Source: Mortierella sp. BCC40632
Lineage: Eukaryota; Mortierellomycota; Mortierellomycetes; Mortierellales; Mortierellaceae
NCBI GenBank assembly: GCA_011634665.1
Contig: WAEK01000007.1
Coordinates: 828,001-892,000, forward strand
Direction: 5' to 3'
DNA: 64,000 nucleotides
Shown: positions 1-9,878 of the stretch, one piece after another
Layout of the letters: every line of letters begins with the position of its first letter
Numbering within the stretch: position 1 is the first letter of the stretch
The notes under the pieces: generated by a model
Database searches by the model: none
What the model was told of the DNA's origin: nothing
The model's input: only the letters and a program-made list of their open reading frames with translations
Made by a program: the position numbers and the translations under genes

Positions 1-98
1 TGTTTTGCTTCTTAAGACGGAATGTTTGACTGCCTCGTCATTTAGGTCTATCTCAGAGCTCTAACATGTGTTTGTTTGTATCGATGTGTTGTTTGTAG
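1..98 (+). other. 3' part of an intron of the first gene
   Basis: The stretch has no convincing reading frame. It carries a TCTAAC branch-point-like motif at 60-65 and a TTTGTAG acceptor ending at 98, after which a long open frame begins. I read it as the end of an intron of a gene that starts left of the window. Confidence 0.55.
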
Positions 99-1266
99 GG
101 AGCAATCGTATGTGGACCAAGTGGCTGATGTGTTGGACCCAATGCGGACAAGGATACGAGGAACCCGCTATTCGGCCAGACAGGAGTATGATTTCCTGAA
201 TGCCACACCTGCACCTGCTCCAGCCCCAACGGCTGGTCCTCCAGGGGGACAGGCAGCTAATGGAGCTGGGACTGTGCAGCCATCGACCAACAATCCAAAT
301 GGGACTAATGTTAGTGCTACCCAAGGAGCTCTTATCAACAATACTCCGGTTTCATCATTATCCACCGCTGCCATCACGAACGCCATCGTTGCTGGACAAG
401 GCCAGCCACCCGCGCCACCCAAAGACTTGCTCTCCCTGTATGCCTTTTGTGCTGTCACCAAACCGACGACGGATGGACTTTCTGAGATTGGAACTGGATT
501 TGGATTGCCCTTGATCTTGGATGATTTGACGCAAATGTGGCCACCTGATCAGCACGATAATGTAATTGTAGTCAAAGAACGCAAGAATGCACCCGTCTGG
601 ACGGTGAATCTCTTTCCAATGGTCCAACATGTACTAGGGGCTGTTCACCAGGAGTTTTTTAGGGCCTATGATGCATGGGATCGTGCTCGTGCAGCGGCTG
701 TAGCATCGATCACAATCTCATCTATCCCAACAGGAGGAGGGGGAGGAGGCCATGGCAACAGTAGTGCTGCAGGAAACAACAATACAAGCGTTGGCACGTC
801 ATCAGAAGGCGTACCAGCAGAATCAGCAGCAGGTACAGGAACGGCCAATAGTAATGGCCCAACAGGAAATGGTAATGGTAGCGGTAGTGGTGGTAGTAGT
901 AACCCCAATGGGGCCAGTGCGGGAGCTCATGGCTCCAGCATTACTGCTATTGACTTTACGGCGACTACAGCGGCCAAAACAGCATTCCTGAACATGCCTA
1001 TTCCATCAGCGATTGGATGTTATAAAGACTGGCTGCGAAGTTCGTTACGAGACCAGATTAGTCTGACCCATGTGGCCCCACCTTCGAGTCTGATAGCGGC
1101 CGTTGCCCAGCAACAACAAGCTTTGCTCCAGCAACAGCAGCAGCACCAACAGCAGCACCAACAGCAACAACAGCAGCAACAGCAACAGCATCCACAACAA
1201 CAACCTCAACAACAACCAATATCCCAACCACCACCATCACAGTTACCAACGTCACAACCTCAGTAG
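99..1266 (+). CDS. C-terminal exon of an unrecognised Q-rich protein (5' partial)
   Basis: The exon follows the acceptor at 97-98 and stays open to the TAG at 1264-1266, about 390 codons. I do not recognise the family. Two blocks look globular: one near nt 420-700 (tryptophans, a WTVNLFPMVQHVLGAVHQEFF helix) and one near nt 940-1080 (YKDWLRSSLRDQ). They are separated by Gly/Ser/Asn-rich low-complexity sequence. The C-terminus is a CAA/CAG tract coding polyglutamine followed by Q/P repeats. This composition fits a transcriptional co-regulator, for example a large Mediator-type subunit, but that is only a guess from composition. It converges on MVD1 with a gap of about 150 bp. Confidence 0.6.
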
Positions 1267-1419
1267 AATATTATATTATATAAAAAACAAGAAAGAAAGA
1301 AACAAAGAAACAAAGAAAAACTAAAAGACTTTGCAAAGAAAGTTTACTGAAGAAAGAATGCAAAAAAAAAAAAAAGTATGTATGTTTTTTTAGCTTGGGA
1401 AAGAAAAAAAAATATTAGC

Positions 1420-2625
1420 TTATGCCAGGCGCTTTGGGAGACCCTCTGCGTTCAAGAGGCTGTGCTCGGCACCAAGGACGCGAGGACCATCGTGAGCCTT
1501 TGTGTGCAAGATCTGCTTGACGCTTCCCTCGGAAAAGACGGGAGAGACTCGGGCATCAAAGTCCTGGAGATTAGCAGGGGTCCAGTCCTTCTTTTGTTCC
1601 TGAGCCTTCAACATGCCCAAGGAGTCATCAAAGGCAGCGCCAGGGAAGTAGTGTGACAGGAGAGCATAGATCTCGGGCATGTTCTCACGGGGTGCATAGA
1701 TGACAGCGTTTGGACCAGCATCATAGGTGTAGGCGGCCTTGACGCCTGACTTGTTGTACTCGGTGATGATCCGGATAATTGCTCTCGAGATATCATTCAT
1801 GTAAAAGATGGGTGGGTAAGTGTCGAGGCAGACGGCGTGGAATTGGTTCGAGTCCTGCATGGTCAGGTCAGCAAAGCGTGGGAAATCACGGTCCTTGATC
1901 GCCTGAATCATCTCCTCCATCCGACGGGGCACAACCTCCTTGATCCGATGCTGCAACAAAGGCGAGGTCTTGACCGTCAACTGCATACCCTCTGTCGAGG
2001 ATGTACCCTTCTTAGCATCTGAGACGACACAGATCATAGCCTCGAGTTCGGGCCAGTGGGTCTCGGGAGCAATCTGGACAGCCTTGCTGTCGGATCCATC
2101 CTCTTTCTGGCCCATCTCCCAGGCAACAAATCCACCAAAGAGCGAACGGCATGCAGAGCCGGATCCTTGACGAGCAATGATTGAGAGTTCCGAGGCATTA
2201 AGACGAAGGTCAAAAAGAGTTGCCAGCGTAAAGACCAAGCAGGCATATCCCGATGCGGAAGAGGCAAGACCTGCAGCGGTAGGGAAGTTGTTCTCGGAGC
2301 AGATGTGGATCTTGAGATGAGCGAGCTTGGGCAAAGACTCGTCCTTGGACTCAATGTTGGCGCGGAGCGCCCTTGTCTCGCGAAGGCAGGCGACGAGACG
2401 CTTGTTGGAGGCAATGAACTCTTGTTTGCCGTTGAGCCAGAGCTGATCGTCTGTGAAGGACTCCGAGGCGCGGATCGTGGTCTTGGAGTGGAGCTGGTCC
2501 TGAGAGAGTGTAACGGAAAGGGACGAATTGGTGGGGAGGATCAAGGAGGTGTCGCGTTTGCCCCAGTACTTGACGACGGCGATATTGACGGGTGCGGAAC
2601 AAGTAGCCTCGAAGACGCGTGCCAT
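1420..2625 (-). CDS. MVD1: Diphosphomevalonate decarboxylase
   Basis: This GHMP-family enzyme catalyses ATP-dependent decarboxylation of mevalonate 5-diphosphate to isopentenyl diphosphate, the last step of the mevalonate pathway, in the cytosol. The start is the ATG at 2625 (MARVFEATCSAPVNIAVVKY), because this is where family homology begins; the frame runs further upstream only through low-complexity 5' sequence. The product has 401 residues, normal for the family, and no intron is visible. Seen in the protein: the N-terminal APVNIAVVKYWGKRD segment, the ATP-binding PTAAGLASSASGYA loop, RQGSGSACRSLFGGFV with the family serine/arginine patch, and a C-terminal YTYDAGPNAVIY block typical of MVD. 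IDI1, which uses its product, lies at the other end of the window. Confidence 0.97.
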   Translation of the reverse strand: MARVFEATCSAPVNIAVVKYWGKRDTSLILPTNSSLSVTLSQDQLHSKTTIRASESFTDDQLWLNGKQEFIASNKRLVACLRETRALRANIESKDESLPKLAHLKIHICSENNFPTAAGLASSASGYACLVFTLATLFDLRLNASELSIIARQGSGSACRSLFGGFVAWEMGQKEDGSDSKAVQIAPETHWPELEAMICVVSDAKKGTSSTEGMQLTVKTSPLLQHRIKEVVPRRMEEMIQAIKDRDFPRFADLTMQDSNQFHAVCLDTYPPIFYMNDISRAIIRIITEYNKSGVKAAYTYDAGPNAVIYAPRENMPEIYALLSHYFPGAAFDDSLGMLKAQEQKKDWTPANLQDFDARVSPVFSEGSVKQILHTKAHDGPRVLGAEHSLLNAEGLPKRLA

Positions 2626-3627
2626 GGTGGTAGTGGTTGTAGGAAGAGAAGGAGAAAAGGGAAAAGGAGGTAGAGGAGGAGCGAGGAGGCGATGAGAGAT
2701 GATGATGGGGAAGGAAAAAAAAAATAAATAAATAAAAGGGAGAGGAGATGTAGAAAAGCGATGGGTAATGTGAGGTGAAAATAACTGGCAGCTGTGACAG
2801 GGGCACACACACACATCAACAGACAGGGACGAGATACTGGTGCTGCCAGCCCTACGTAGCCCCGCTGATTGGCTAGAGTTGACATGGCCCGATCGTGAGT
2901 GCTGCACCGAGGTGGTCTGCCTTTTTATTCCAAAAAAAATATTTATACCACTGGCAGAAGAACGCTTTGATTTCAGTCTGGAGAGGACTTTCCAGCCTCG
3001 ACAGGCGAAAATGGTCCCCACGTGAGTTCGATGATGCTTCCATGCACAGTCACTCTGAGCGAGTGAGTGGAGAGAGCACAGGGCATCGCTTCATCACATC
3101 CATTCCACTGTTTCCCCGCCTTCTCTCTCTCTCTCTCACTCTCTTTCTCTCTCACTCATTCTCTCTCTTCCTATCCCTGTCTTTCCCCTATCCCGTCGCA
3201 GCTACACCAGGTCAAAGCTGTACATCAGATTACAAGAAGAGTGTTCAGCATCCGATCGCCCATCTGCCTGGAGCTCCCATCCCAGGTGCATCTCTTGCTC
3301 TTCACCACCTTGCAGTCCCCGTTCCTCTCCAGCATCTCTCCCCTCTCCTCTCATTCTCTCCCCTTTCATCCTCCTTTGTCCTCCGTGCCATCTCTGACCG
3401 GGGCCTTCTCCTACCCTTCCTCTCTCTCTCCCCCCCTCTCCTCTCTCTATCTCACACTCTTCCTCTTACCTGCTCCCTTGTCCTCACGACCAGGCACACT
3501 GCCTCCTTGCCATTAGTCAGACTCTCATCCTGGGCCCCACCCCCGCGCCTGCCTTACTCCGTATTGTCGAGTGCAGCGCTTGCTCTAAAAAGGACCTACA
3601 TCAGCATCATACAAGAAAGGATTCGCC
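2626..3627. promoter_or_regulatory. Divergent intergenic region, MVD1 / SLC41-like
   Basis: About 1 kb separates the start codons of two divergently transcribed genes. The MVD1 side holds an ATAAATAAATAAAA stretch near 2724-2738, which is a possible core promoter or 5' UTR. The right half (3120-3480) is rich in CT repeats, as is common in fungal 5' leaders. The open frames across it are low-complexity shadows. Confidence 0.5.
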
Positions 3628-6199
3628 ATGTCAAGACTCCTCTCTTCAGTCACCCCTTCGTTTGCTCAGGCATCCTACACACCCCTCAGAGACACAAGTC
3701 GCCATTCACAAGACCTAATTCCAGAAGACGACGACGACGACGATTCCAGCACTAGATACCACAACAGCCTTGGCTCCGACCCTACCCGTTCACACAGCCG
3801 TCACCCACGCTCACAGCGCCAAACTCGCAGTCAAAGGTTACCCATGCAGACCGGAGCAGCAGGAGGAAGGCCGTCTTCCCCAGGCAGCGATGAGGACCAG
3901 CGACCTTTCAGGACAGATACCGACATTGTCCTTGGTAGTGATGACTCGGATGACGACAAGGCGGGTATCCGAGAGGACGGTGTTGTTGATGGCTCTTCAG
4001 ACTCGAAAAGGAATCCACAAGAGACCCGGAAACATCGACCCAGTAATGGCAGTGGATCATCCTTGAGCGAGAGTTCAATCACTATCCAAGGCGCCGAAGA
4101 GGATGAGGATGCAGCAGACGACTCTCAGCGATCCAAGACAAAGTCTTTTCCGGAACCATTCAGTTATGCCGAACCAAGAGTAGGGAGAGGTCAAGGAGAC
4201 GAAGAGATTGCTGGAGGTTCTGGATGCGATATTGCCCAAGACACAACAGCGAAAACGGAAAACGACTCTCATGGATTATGGGCCCAGGTGAGTGATGTAC
4301 CAGGCGAGGACACTCGGCGCAATGATTTTTTTCTCTTTCTTTCAGAAACAGGAGGGGGGGGAGGCTCTGACCATTTGGGAAAAAGTGCATCTCCACTAAT
4401 TCTTATGCACTACCATTGATCCCCGACACCTAATATCAGACAGCAACCACTCTAGTTATTGCAGTGACAGGTCTTATTTGCGCCGGATGGCTTCTGGATG
4501 CGGTGCAGGTAAAATAGGGTTTCATCAGTCCCCGGATTTGCAACGGATAAGCAGGATGCCTACTGTAGAGTTTCAGTGAGCTAACTGCCAATCTCTTTTT
4601 TCATTTTTGTCAAGCATAGCACTGGCCAGTGTTTATTGAAATTTCGGAACTTATTATCCTGATACCCATCCTCTTGAACCTCAAAGGAAACCTCGAAATG
4701 AACCTAGCCAGTCGATTGTCCACAGCGGTAGGCTCAATGGGGCTTGTTTCTGTGCTCTTTGACAACCTGCTTTATCGTGTAATAGATCACTTATATAAAA
4801 ACTATAAACCTGATCTCCATAGGCCAATATGGGATTACTGGACACGCCAGCGACCAGGAATGAATTCGTAAAAGGAAATCTTGCCTTGTTGCAACTCCAG
4901 AGTCTGACCGTTGCATCCATCGCGGGGCTGTTTGCGTTCGTTTTGGGAATGTTGGTCCACCAGACGGGCAACAACTTGGAAGAGATTGCGCTTATGATCA
5001 CCTCGAGCATGCTCTGTGCTTCCATTAGTAGCTTTGTCTTAGGGAGCTTTATGTGCAGTCTTGTGGTGATTTGTCGACATTTCCGCATCAACCCAGGTGA
5101 GTACACACGAGTCCCTTTTTTTTCACTTTTGATCCGAGCGATTATCGGATAGTGTGCACCTTGATTTTTTTTTTAAGTGTCAAAAAAAAAAAAAAAAAAA
5201 AAAAAGGAGAGGAGGGCTCTGATGACGACAGAAATTAACGCCACATTCCCTCCACAGACAACATCGCATGTCCCTTGGCATCTTCGTTCGGAGATCTTGT
5301 AACGTTGCTCGTCTTGTCTGTGATCGCCGTGTTCCTCGCTAAATATATCCGTAAGTTGGCAAATTCTTGCTCCATAGTCTTTTTTATGCCAAGCTTCAAG
5401 TATGGAAAGGACCCCCCTTAGCATTCCAATGATCCTAACCTATAACCACACACCCTTTGAAATCAATAGAAACGCCTTTGTGCGTCATTCTTCTAGTGGG
5501 ACTTCTGGCAACGATCCCTGGCTGGGTCTATTACGTCCGCCGAAATAAGTTTGTGTCTGAGGTTGTGAAGGAGGGTTGGGGACCAGTCTTTGGAGCTATG
5601 GTGATCGCAAGCACAGCAGGATTGACCTTGGAGCGTTATATCAACCAATTCCCAGGAATGGCTATGATTTCGCCTGTCCTCAATGGTTTGATTGGCAATA
5701 TTGGATCGATCTATGCGAGTCGAATCAGTACAGCGCTTCATGCCAACATGCAGGAGAACTATCGAGCAACGGAGAAAACCCTTTTCTTGGTTCACATCCC
5801 GATCGAGATCCTGTTCCTCACTGTGGTCGGTTTGTTGCACCTGGGCGATATTCAGTGGAGTGTAGGCGTTGTAGGCTCCTATGCTGTTGTGGCCATGTCA
5901 TTGGTTGTGATTTCGCTTTTGATGGCTAAGGGGATCACAAGGCTGTTCTGGAAATGGGGATATGACCCAGACAACTATGCGTTGCCCATCCTGTAAGTGT
6001 CTTTTTTCTTTTGTTTTGTTCTTTCTTGTGATTGTTTCTCACTATGAATGGATAACTTACTGATCTTTTGCGCCCACCCATAAATGTGAAATACAAAATA
6101 TATAGGACATCATTGATAGACGTTCTCGGAACAGCCATGTTGGTGATAGGATTCTGGATCATTGGCTATGGCAAGGGAACAGCGCCCGTCAGCGAATAG
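3628..6199 (+). CDS. SLC41/MgtE-like divalent cation (Mg2+) transporter
   Basis: A multi-pass membrane protein of the SLC41/MgtE family, expected to carry Mg2+ or related divalent cations. Exons by splice sites and phase: 3628-4287, 4440-4508, 4620-4727, 4823-5096, 5258-5350, 5470-5992, 6106-6199, giving 606 residues. The first ~220 residues are acidic, Ser-rich and disordered. The membrane part follows the family closely: [20 protein letters not shown], then [27 protein letters not shown] (the SLC41 signature with its key Asn/Glu), [17 protein letters not shown], and a second half with [16 protein letters not shown]. Joining exon 1 directly to the exon at 4440 skips a G-rich stretch at 4345-4438 that would give an in-frame stop. 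Membrane (plasma, vacuolar or mitochondrial) and exact ion cannot be told from sequence. Confidence 0.9.
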
Positions 6200-6540
6200 A
6201 ACCTTTAATTAGATCGATCTAACTAAACACTATCATAATATTCTCTACCTCCCTTCAATTGCCCTCCTCTCTCTCCCCTGTCGATTTATTACTTCCCTAA
6301 GGAATGAAGTTGTCTTCAAATGTGCTGCTTGTTGCAGAAAACCTTCACTTTGTGTCTGTTGCAGAAGTCAGTGTGTAGTGTGTCTACATCAATCTGCAAA
6401 CCGTCTTCAGCACCGTCAGTGATTCTCTTTTCCGAAACCCATGAATCATTGACTAGTCTATTCTGCCCTGCGTGCCGCAGAGCCTCCATTGTATCTCTAA
6501 CAGATGTTGGAGGCATGGAATATTAATTTTTTTCCTGTGA
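6200..6540. other. Intergenic flank of the Fanzor island
   Basis: The stretch follows the transporter stop and precedes the recognisable RuvC-III end of the Fanzor relic. On the - strand a 66-codon frame (6516-6316) lies directly downstream of the relict gene and may be its C-terminal tail or the element's 3' region. I recognise no domain in it. If the element is of the OMEGA type, a guide RNA would be expected around here, but none can be identified by eye. Confidence 0.35.
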
Positions 6541-8833
6541 ATATGAACAGGTACGCTTAGTGGGACGCACAGTCCTGACAAGTGGCTCTAACGTTCTCCG
6601 CTCTGCCGAGAGTAGATCCGACCCTCCTGCTATCGCAATTCAAACAGACGCGTTCATATCTCAGGACTTGATCGTATGTCTTCGCTGAACTGGCCCACAC
6701 TGGCTGTTGGTACACTCCATTGCTCCATGCACCTGAACCATCTTCTCCTTGCCATCAATAATACGACACGGCCGTGCCTTCCTCAGCTGTCCAAAGCACT
6801 CTGCGCACCGTCTGGCTCGCCCTGAACTCGTCTGTAATTCCAACCACTCTATACCGCATATGCTGCTTTCTCATCTTTCCTCGTCCCCGCCTAGCATGTC
6901 CTCCTATTCAACCTCCTACTCCTGTCCCTCCCGACCCGATCAGCATCACTGGGATGAATGATGGAGCATTCCTGCGACACTGAGCTAGGTGTTGGTAGCT
7001 ACCTCAGGATAGGGCGATATGGCGCCCTTGGCAACTGTCGCACCATCCATCCAACAGGGATACCTCTATATCAATAAAAGACGAAGAGTCAGTATAAAAA
7101 AAAAAAAAAAAAAAAAAACTATTTTGTTCTGCTCAGCTGTACCTGATGGACTCTCTGACCTAAACATCTCCAATGCGTGATTCTTGACATGCCTCCGTTC
7201 TGTTGCCGTCAACTTCACCTATACCATTTTTGTGCAAAGTCGCTGACTGTGCAGATCCTTCAGCCTTGCCTTGGATTTCTCAAACCCCTTCAATACTTTG
7301 CGCGGATCTTGATGCAGCTCATGTGCCCTGTTAATCTCCTCCATCTTCTGTGTCGTCCTCAAAACCTGTTCCTTGTCTGAGAGCTTCTTCAGTGCTTCGC
7401 GTGCATTACTATTCTCTGGTCTCTTGAGTCGCATTTCCTGCTTCTTGGCTTTCCGCCGCATCCCTGACGCTTCATTAATCTGCCGCGCTGTGATCTTGAA
7501 TTGACGACTCTTAGGCGTCAACTGTTGTCTAGGGGCGGAAGCCTCTCCAACACCACTGTCTGCTTTCGACCTCGATGCACTAGCCACTGTGTTTGCTGAT
7601 GACCCTTCGTCCAGAGGTGGTGGTCACGGCTCCGGATTAGAATAACCAAAGGTTTTCTCCGCATCCTCTTCTCTGCCTCCTCGTCACTAAAAACATTATT
7701 AGATACATAACGCTTGAGAGCTGATCAAAACTATTATTTGAGTCTATCTCACGCAACTTACCATGGAGTAGAACATATCGCTTGATGTGCGTCTTGATCC
7801 CGCCCAGAGTCTGTGCACAGGTCACACTCATAGTTCGGGTCCCTGGATCTGTTCCCGCAAAGGCGGTTCTGTCCTTTGCGAGCTTGGATACACCCAGGCA
7901 CCCCGTCGAATCCTCGACTGTAAAATCTTCCACAGTAGGTGTGGTGTACTCCATCGCCTTTGAACCATCTTTACTCTTTGGGTTTTTTGCTGTAGCTACC
8001 CTGTGGAACTCAATCCAGTAGCCCCTCTCTTTCCACAGGCGTCGCAACTGACTCTCTTGTGGCTGAACAGTCGCATGGAGAGCTCGCACTTTTCTCCTTG
8101 CTTCTTGAAGAGTGCGATATGTCCTTTTTTTGATCACAACCTCCTTCGTCCTCTGCCCTCTGAACACCGCCCTCATTCATGTCAACACCTCCGATACCTT
8201 CCTTGGTCGCCTTGTCATTCTCTTTTCTGACTGCTGTGCAGTGGTTCTTGACTGCCATGATTTGATCTACCTCATGCTCCTTGAGTCCCTTTCGGCCTTT
8301 TGTGATTTTACATTCCAACTCCTTGATTTAGCGGTCCACTTTCTTGAGCTCTGCAACAATTGCTCGCTCTTCCATCTTTTGGTACTCTATCTCTTTGGCC
8401 CAGTCCATCGTGTCAATTCTGGCTTTGAACTTCCTGCGCTTCACGTAGTGACTGAACAAAGGGCATCTCCCACGCTCTGCTCCTTGTGGAATGATCTCTC
8501 CCATAATCCGGCCTGTAAAGCGATCCACGAAGATCATTCTGTGGGAAAACTATAGCCCATGTTTGCGACACAATCTCTGAACTTTCTCCAGGTCGAAGAA
8601 TGCCCTAAAGGCTGTGTCCTTGTGATGTGGAACCCTTTCCCCACCCGTCAGCGGTGAGTCGTCAGAGTTCTTGATGTCGAAGTGGCCTGGTGTTCTGGCA
8701 CATAATACCTCGTAGATATGTTTCGTTCCAAGTAGCAATGCATATTGGAAGATGGTGAGATCTGCGGTGAGAGTGACCGAGTGGAATGCGCATACCCGGC
8801 CGCTCTTAGGATGGTATTGGCAATGATGGACAT
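6541..8833 (-). pseudogene. Relict Fanzor (eukaryotic TnpB-like RNA-guided nuclease), decayed
   Basis: Fanzors are eukaryotic homologues of TnpB, the ancestor of Cas12, carried by mobile elements. Reading the - strand from 8833, pieces in different frames follow Fanzor order: FFDLEKVQRLCRKHGL then FSHRMIFVDRFTGRIMGEII (8600-8490); a basic helical region; RuvC-I in FAGTDPGTRTMSV (catalytic Asp codon 7849-7847); RuvC-II in VVGITDEFRASQT (Glu codon 6829-6827); a zinc-ribbon with CAEC (about 6812) and CTNSQC (about 6710); and RuvC-III in DMNASV (Asp codon 6660-6658) followed by IAIAGGSDLLSAER. A spliceosome-type intron sits at 7761-7687 (GTAAGT to TTTTTAG, 75 nt). Lesions: in-frame stops at 8552-8550, 8330-8328 and 6663-6661 (the last where Arg precedes the RuvC-III Asp), a stop in the GG-rich motif before RuvC-II, at least five frame changes, and a 23-nt poly-A inserted at 7096-7118. 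It is almost certainly not translated as a nuclease. Confidence 0.82.
7687..7761 (-). other. Intron within the relict Fanzor gene
   Basis: On the - strand, CCATG is followed by GTAAGT, and 75 nt later TTTTTAG precedes TGACGAGGAGG. Coding-like sequence stops at the donor (KRYVLLHG) and resumes at the acceptor (DEEAEKRMRR). Both sites match the consensus of the host genes here, so the ancestral Fanzor copy was spliced by the host. Confidence 0.6.
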
Positions 8834-8959
8834 GGGTGCCAGCAGAATAGCGCAGGCATCAAGGACAAAGCAGAGAGAGAAGGTAAGAGAGGGCAGGGTA
8901 AGGACAATATATTATTGTATTGCAGACTGGGTTTTAAGAGGACGCGTCTCTTGCGACCC

Positions 8960-8966
8960 TTTTATA
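8960..8966 (-). promoter_or_regulatory. TATA box of the Fanzor relic
   Basis: The - strand reads TATAAAA in the context CTATAGTATAAAAGGGTCGC, about 130 bp upstream of the first candidate start at 8833. It is paired with a divergent TATA box at 9133-9140. Confidence 0.55.
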
Positions 8967-8980
8967 CTATAGAAAATAAA

Positions 8981-9013
8981 ATACTTCCCGAACGCGCCTC
9001 GTTCGAAAAGTAT
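8981..9013. repeat. Imperfect inverted repeat between divergent promoters
   Basis: ATACTT at 8981-8986 pairs with AAGTAT at 9008-9013, and GAAC pairs with GTTC inside it, with a 3x3 internal mismatch and a 7-nt loop. It lies between the two TATA boxes of the island. Confidence 0.6.
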
Positions 9014-9035
9014 GCTATGAAGATACATTCCTCTA

Positions 9036-9049
9036 CCCGCTTCGGCGGG
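9036..9049. repeat. Perfect hairpin with TTCG loop
   Basis: CCCGC-TTCG-GCGGG forms a 5-bp GC stem. Transcribed rightwards it would carry the very stable UUCG tetraloop. It lies 23 bp from the previous inverted repeat, in the same divergent-promoter gap. Helitron ends also carry a short GC hairpin, but no CTRR terminus follows on either strand. Confidence 0.6.
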
Positions 9050-9132
9050 CAGTTGTCCGTGTCTTCCTATAGATGAAGAGAGCATTGGTAACAGGGCCTT
9101 TTTTACTCCCCTGGCTAGCTTAGTAGGGCCAG

Positions 9133-9140
9133 TATAAATA
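9133..9140 (+). promoter_or_regulatory. TATA box of the divergent ORF
   Basis: TATAAATA in the context CCAGTATAAATACTGACC lies about 48 bp upstream of the ATG at 9188-9190. With the - strand TATA box at 8960-8966 it makes a compact bidirectional promoter of roughly 170 bp. Confidence 0.5.
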
Positions 9141-9187
9141 CTGACCTTAGCCCTTGAATAAACTACACATCGTACCTCACCAACCTC

Positions 9188-9692
9188 ATGTCCAAACATT
9201 TCACTGACCACTCACAAGCTAAAAGAGCTCAGAGGCGTGAGATACAAGAGGATACAGAATCTCCCATCAGCTTTGACTTCGACTCTAGGCGGGGCAGACT
9301 ACTTTCTAAGTGAAGTCCGCAATATTCTCAAGTCCAAGGGGATCGCAAGGCAGCTCTGGAACTGTGATCCAAAGGATATCAATTGTGCAAGGGCACCTTT
9401 TACATCAGGAGAGGCCCAGCCAACAGACACGCAGGGAGACTTGGTATGGAGCCAGTCTACGCCGTCTCCAGCACAGGGCGCAAGAGTCAATGAACCAAGT
9501 AGGCGCAGGAAGGCCTCCTTAAAAGTGTCTCCTACTCAAGTCAGCAGCGGCAGTGGTAGCGCGAGAGTCGACGAACTAGGCACACTCAGGCGCAGTACCC
9601 GAGTCGGAATATCCTCACAAATTAACAGTAGTAACAGTATTGAAAGAACTGGTGATTCGAGTAGCAGAACAAGTACATCAGCCAGTCGCTAA
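9188..9692 (+). pseudogene. Unrecognised ORF divergent from the Fanzor relic, frame broken
   Basis: From the ATG at 9188 a frame (MSKHFTDHSQAKRAQRREI) runs to a stop near 9313. A second frame covers 9237-9692, with a globular-looking block (DYFLSEVRNILKSKGIARQL, then WNCDPKDINCARAPF) and a long Ser/Thr/Arg-rich tail. One frameshift around 9240-9300 would join the two. I recognise no family: there is no HUH motif and no serine-recombinase signature. Its position suggests a second gene of the same element or a host gene captured by it. Confidence 0.35.
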
Positions 9693-9878
9693 GGAGGATC
9701 ATCGTTCTACAGCCTCACTTCCTATGTGTGTTGTGGTAAGTGCTGATATGGATGGAACTTCGAGCATGGTCCAAATCTGACCTCTTTTTTTTCGGCTTCC
9801 TTAAGGGTGTCCGATGGCTTGCATCTGCCTTATATTGAATCAGCTAGCCCAGCTAAATCCCTTTATTCCTCTTTCAAC
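9693..9878 (+). promoter_or_regulatory. Upstream region of CCS1
   Basis: A short gap of under 200 bp between the mobile-element island and the CCS1 start codon. It has a T-rich patch near 9786 but no clear TATA box. If the island ends near 9700, the insertion came close to the CCS1 promoter. Confidence 0.4.

Noticed and set aside
4345..4438. Extra exon in the SLC41-like gene
   Set aside because: Including it gives a stop (HLH-stop) in the required frame; direct joining of 3628-4287 to 4440-4508 restores the family sequence.
9001..9080. Helitron 3' end suggested by the GC hairpin at 9036-9049
   Set aside because: No CTRR terminus follows at the expected distance on either strand and no Rep/helicase sequence is present.
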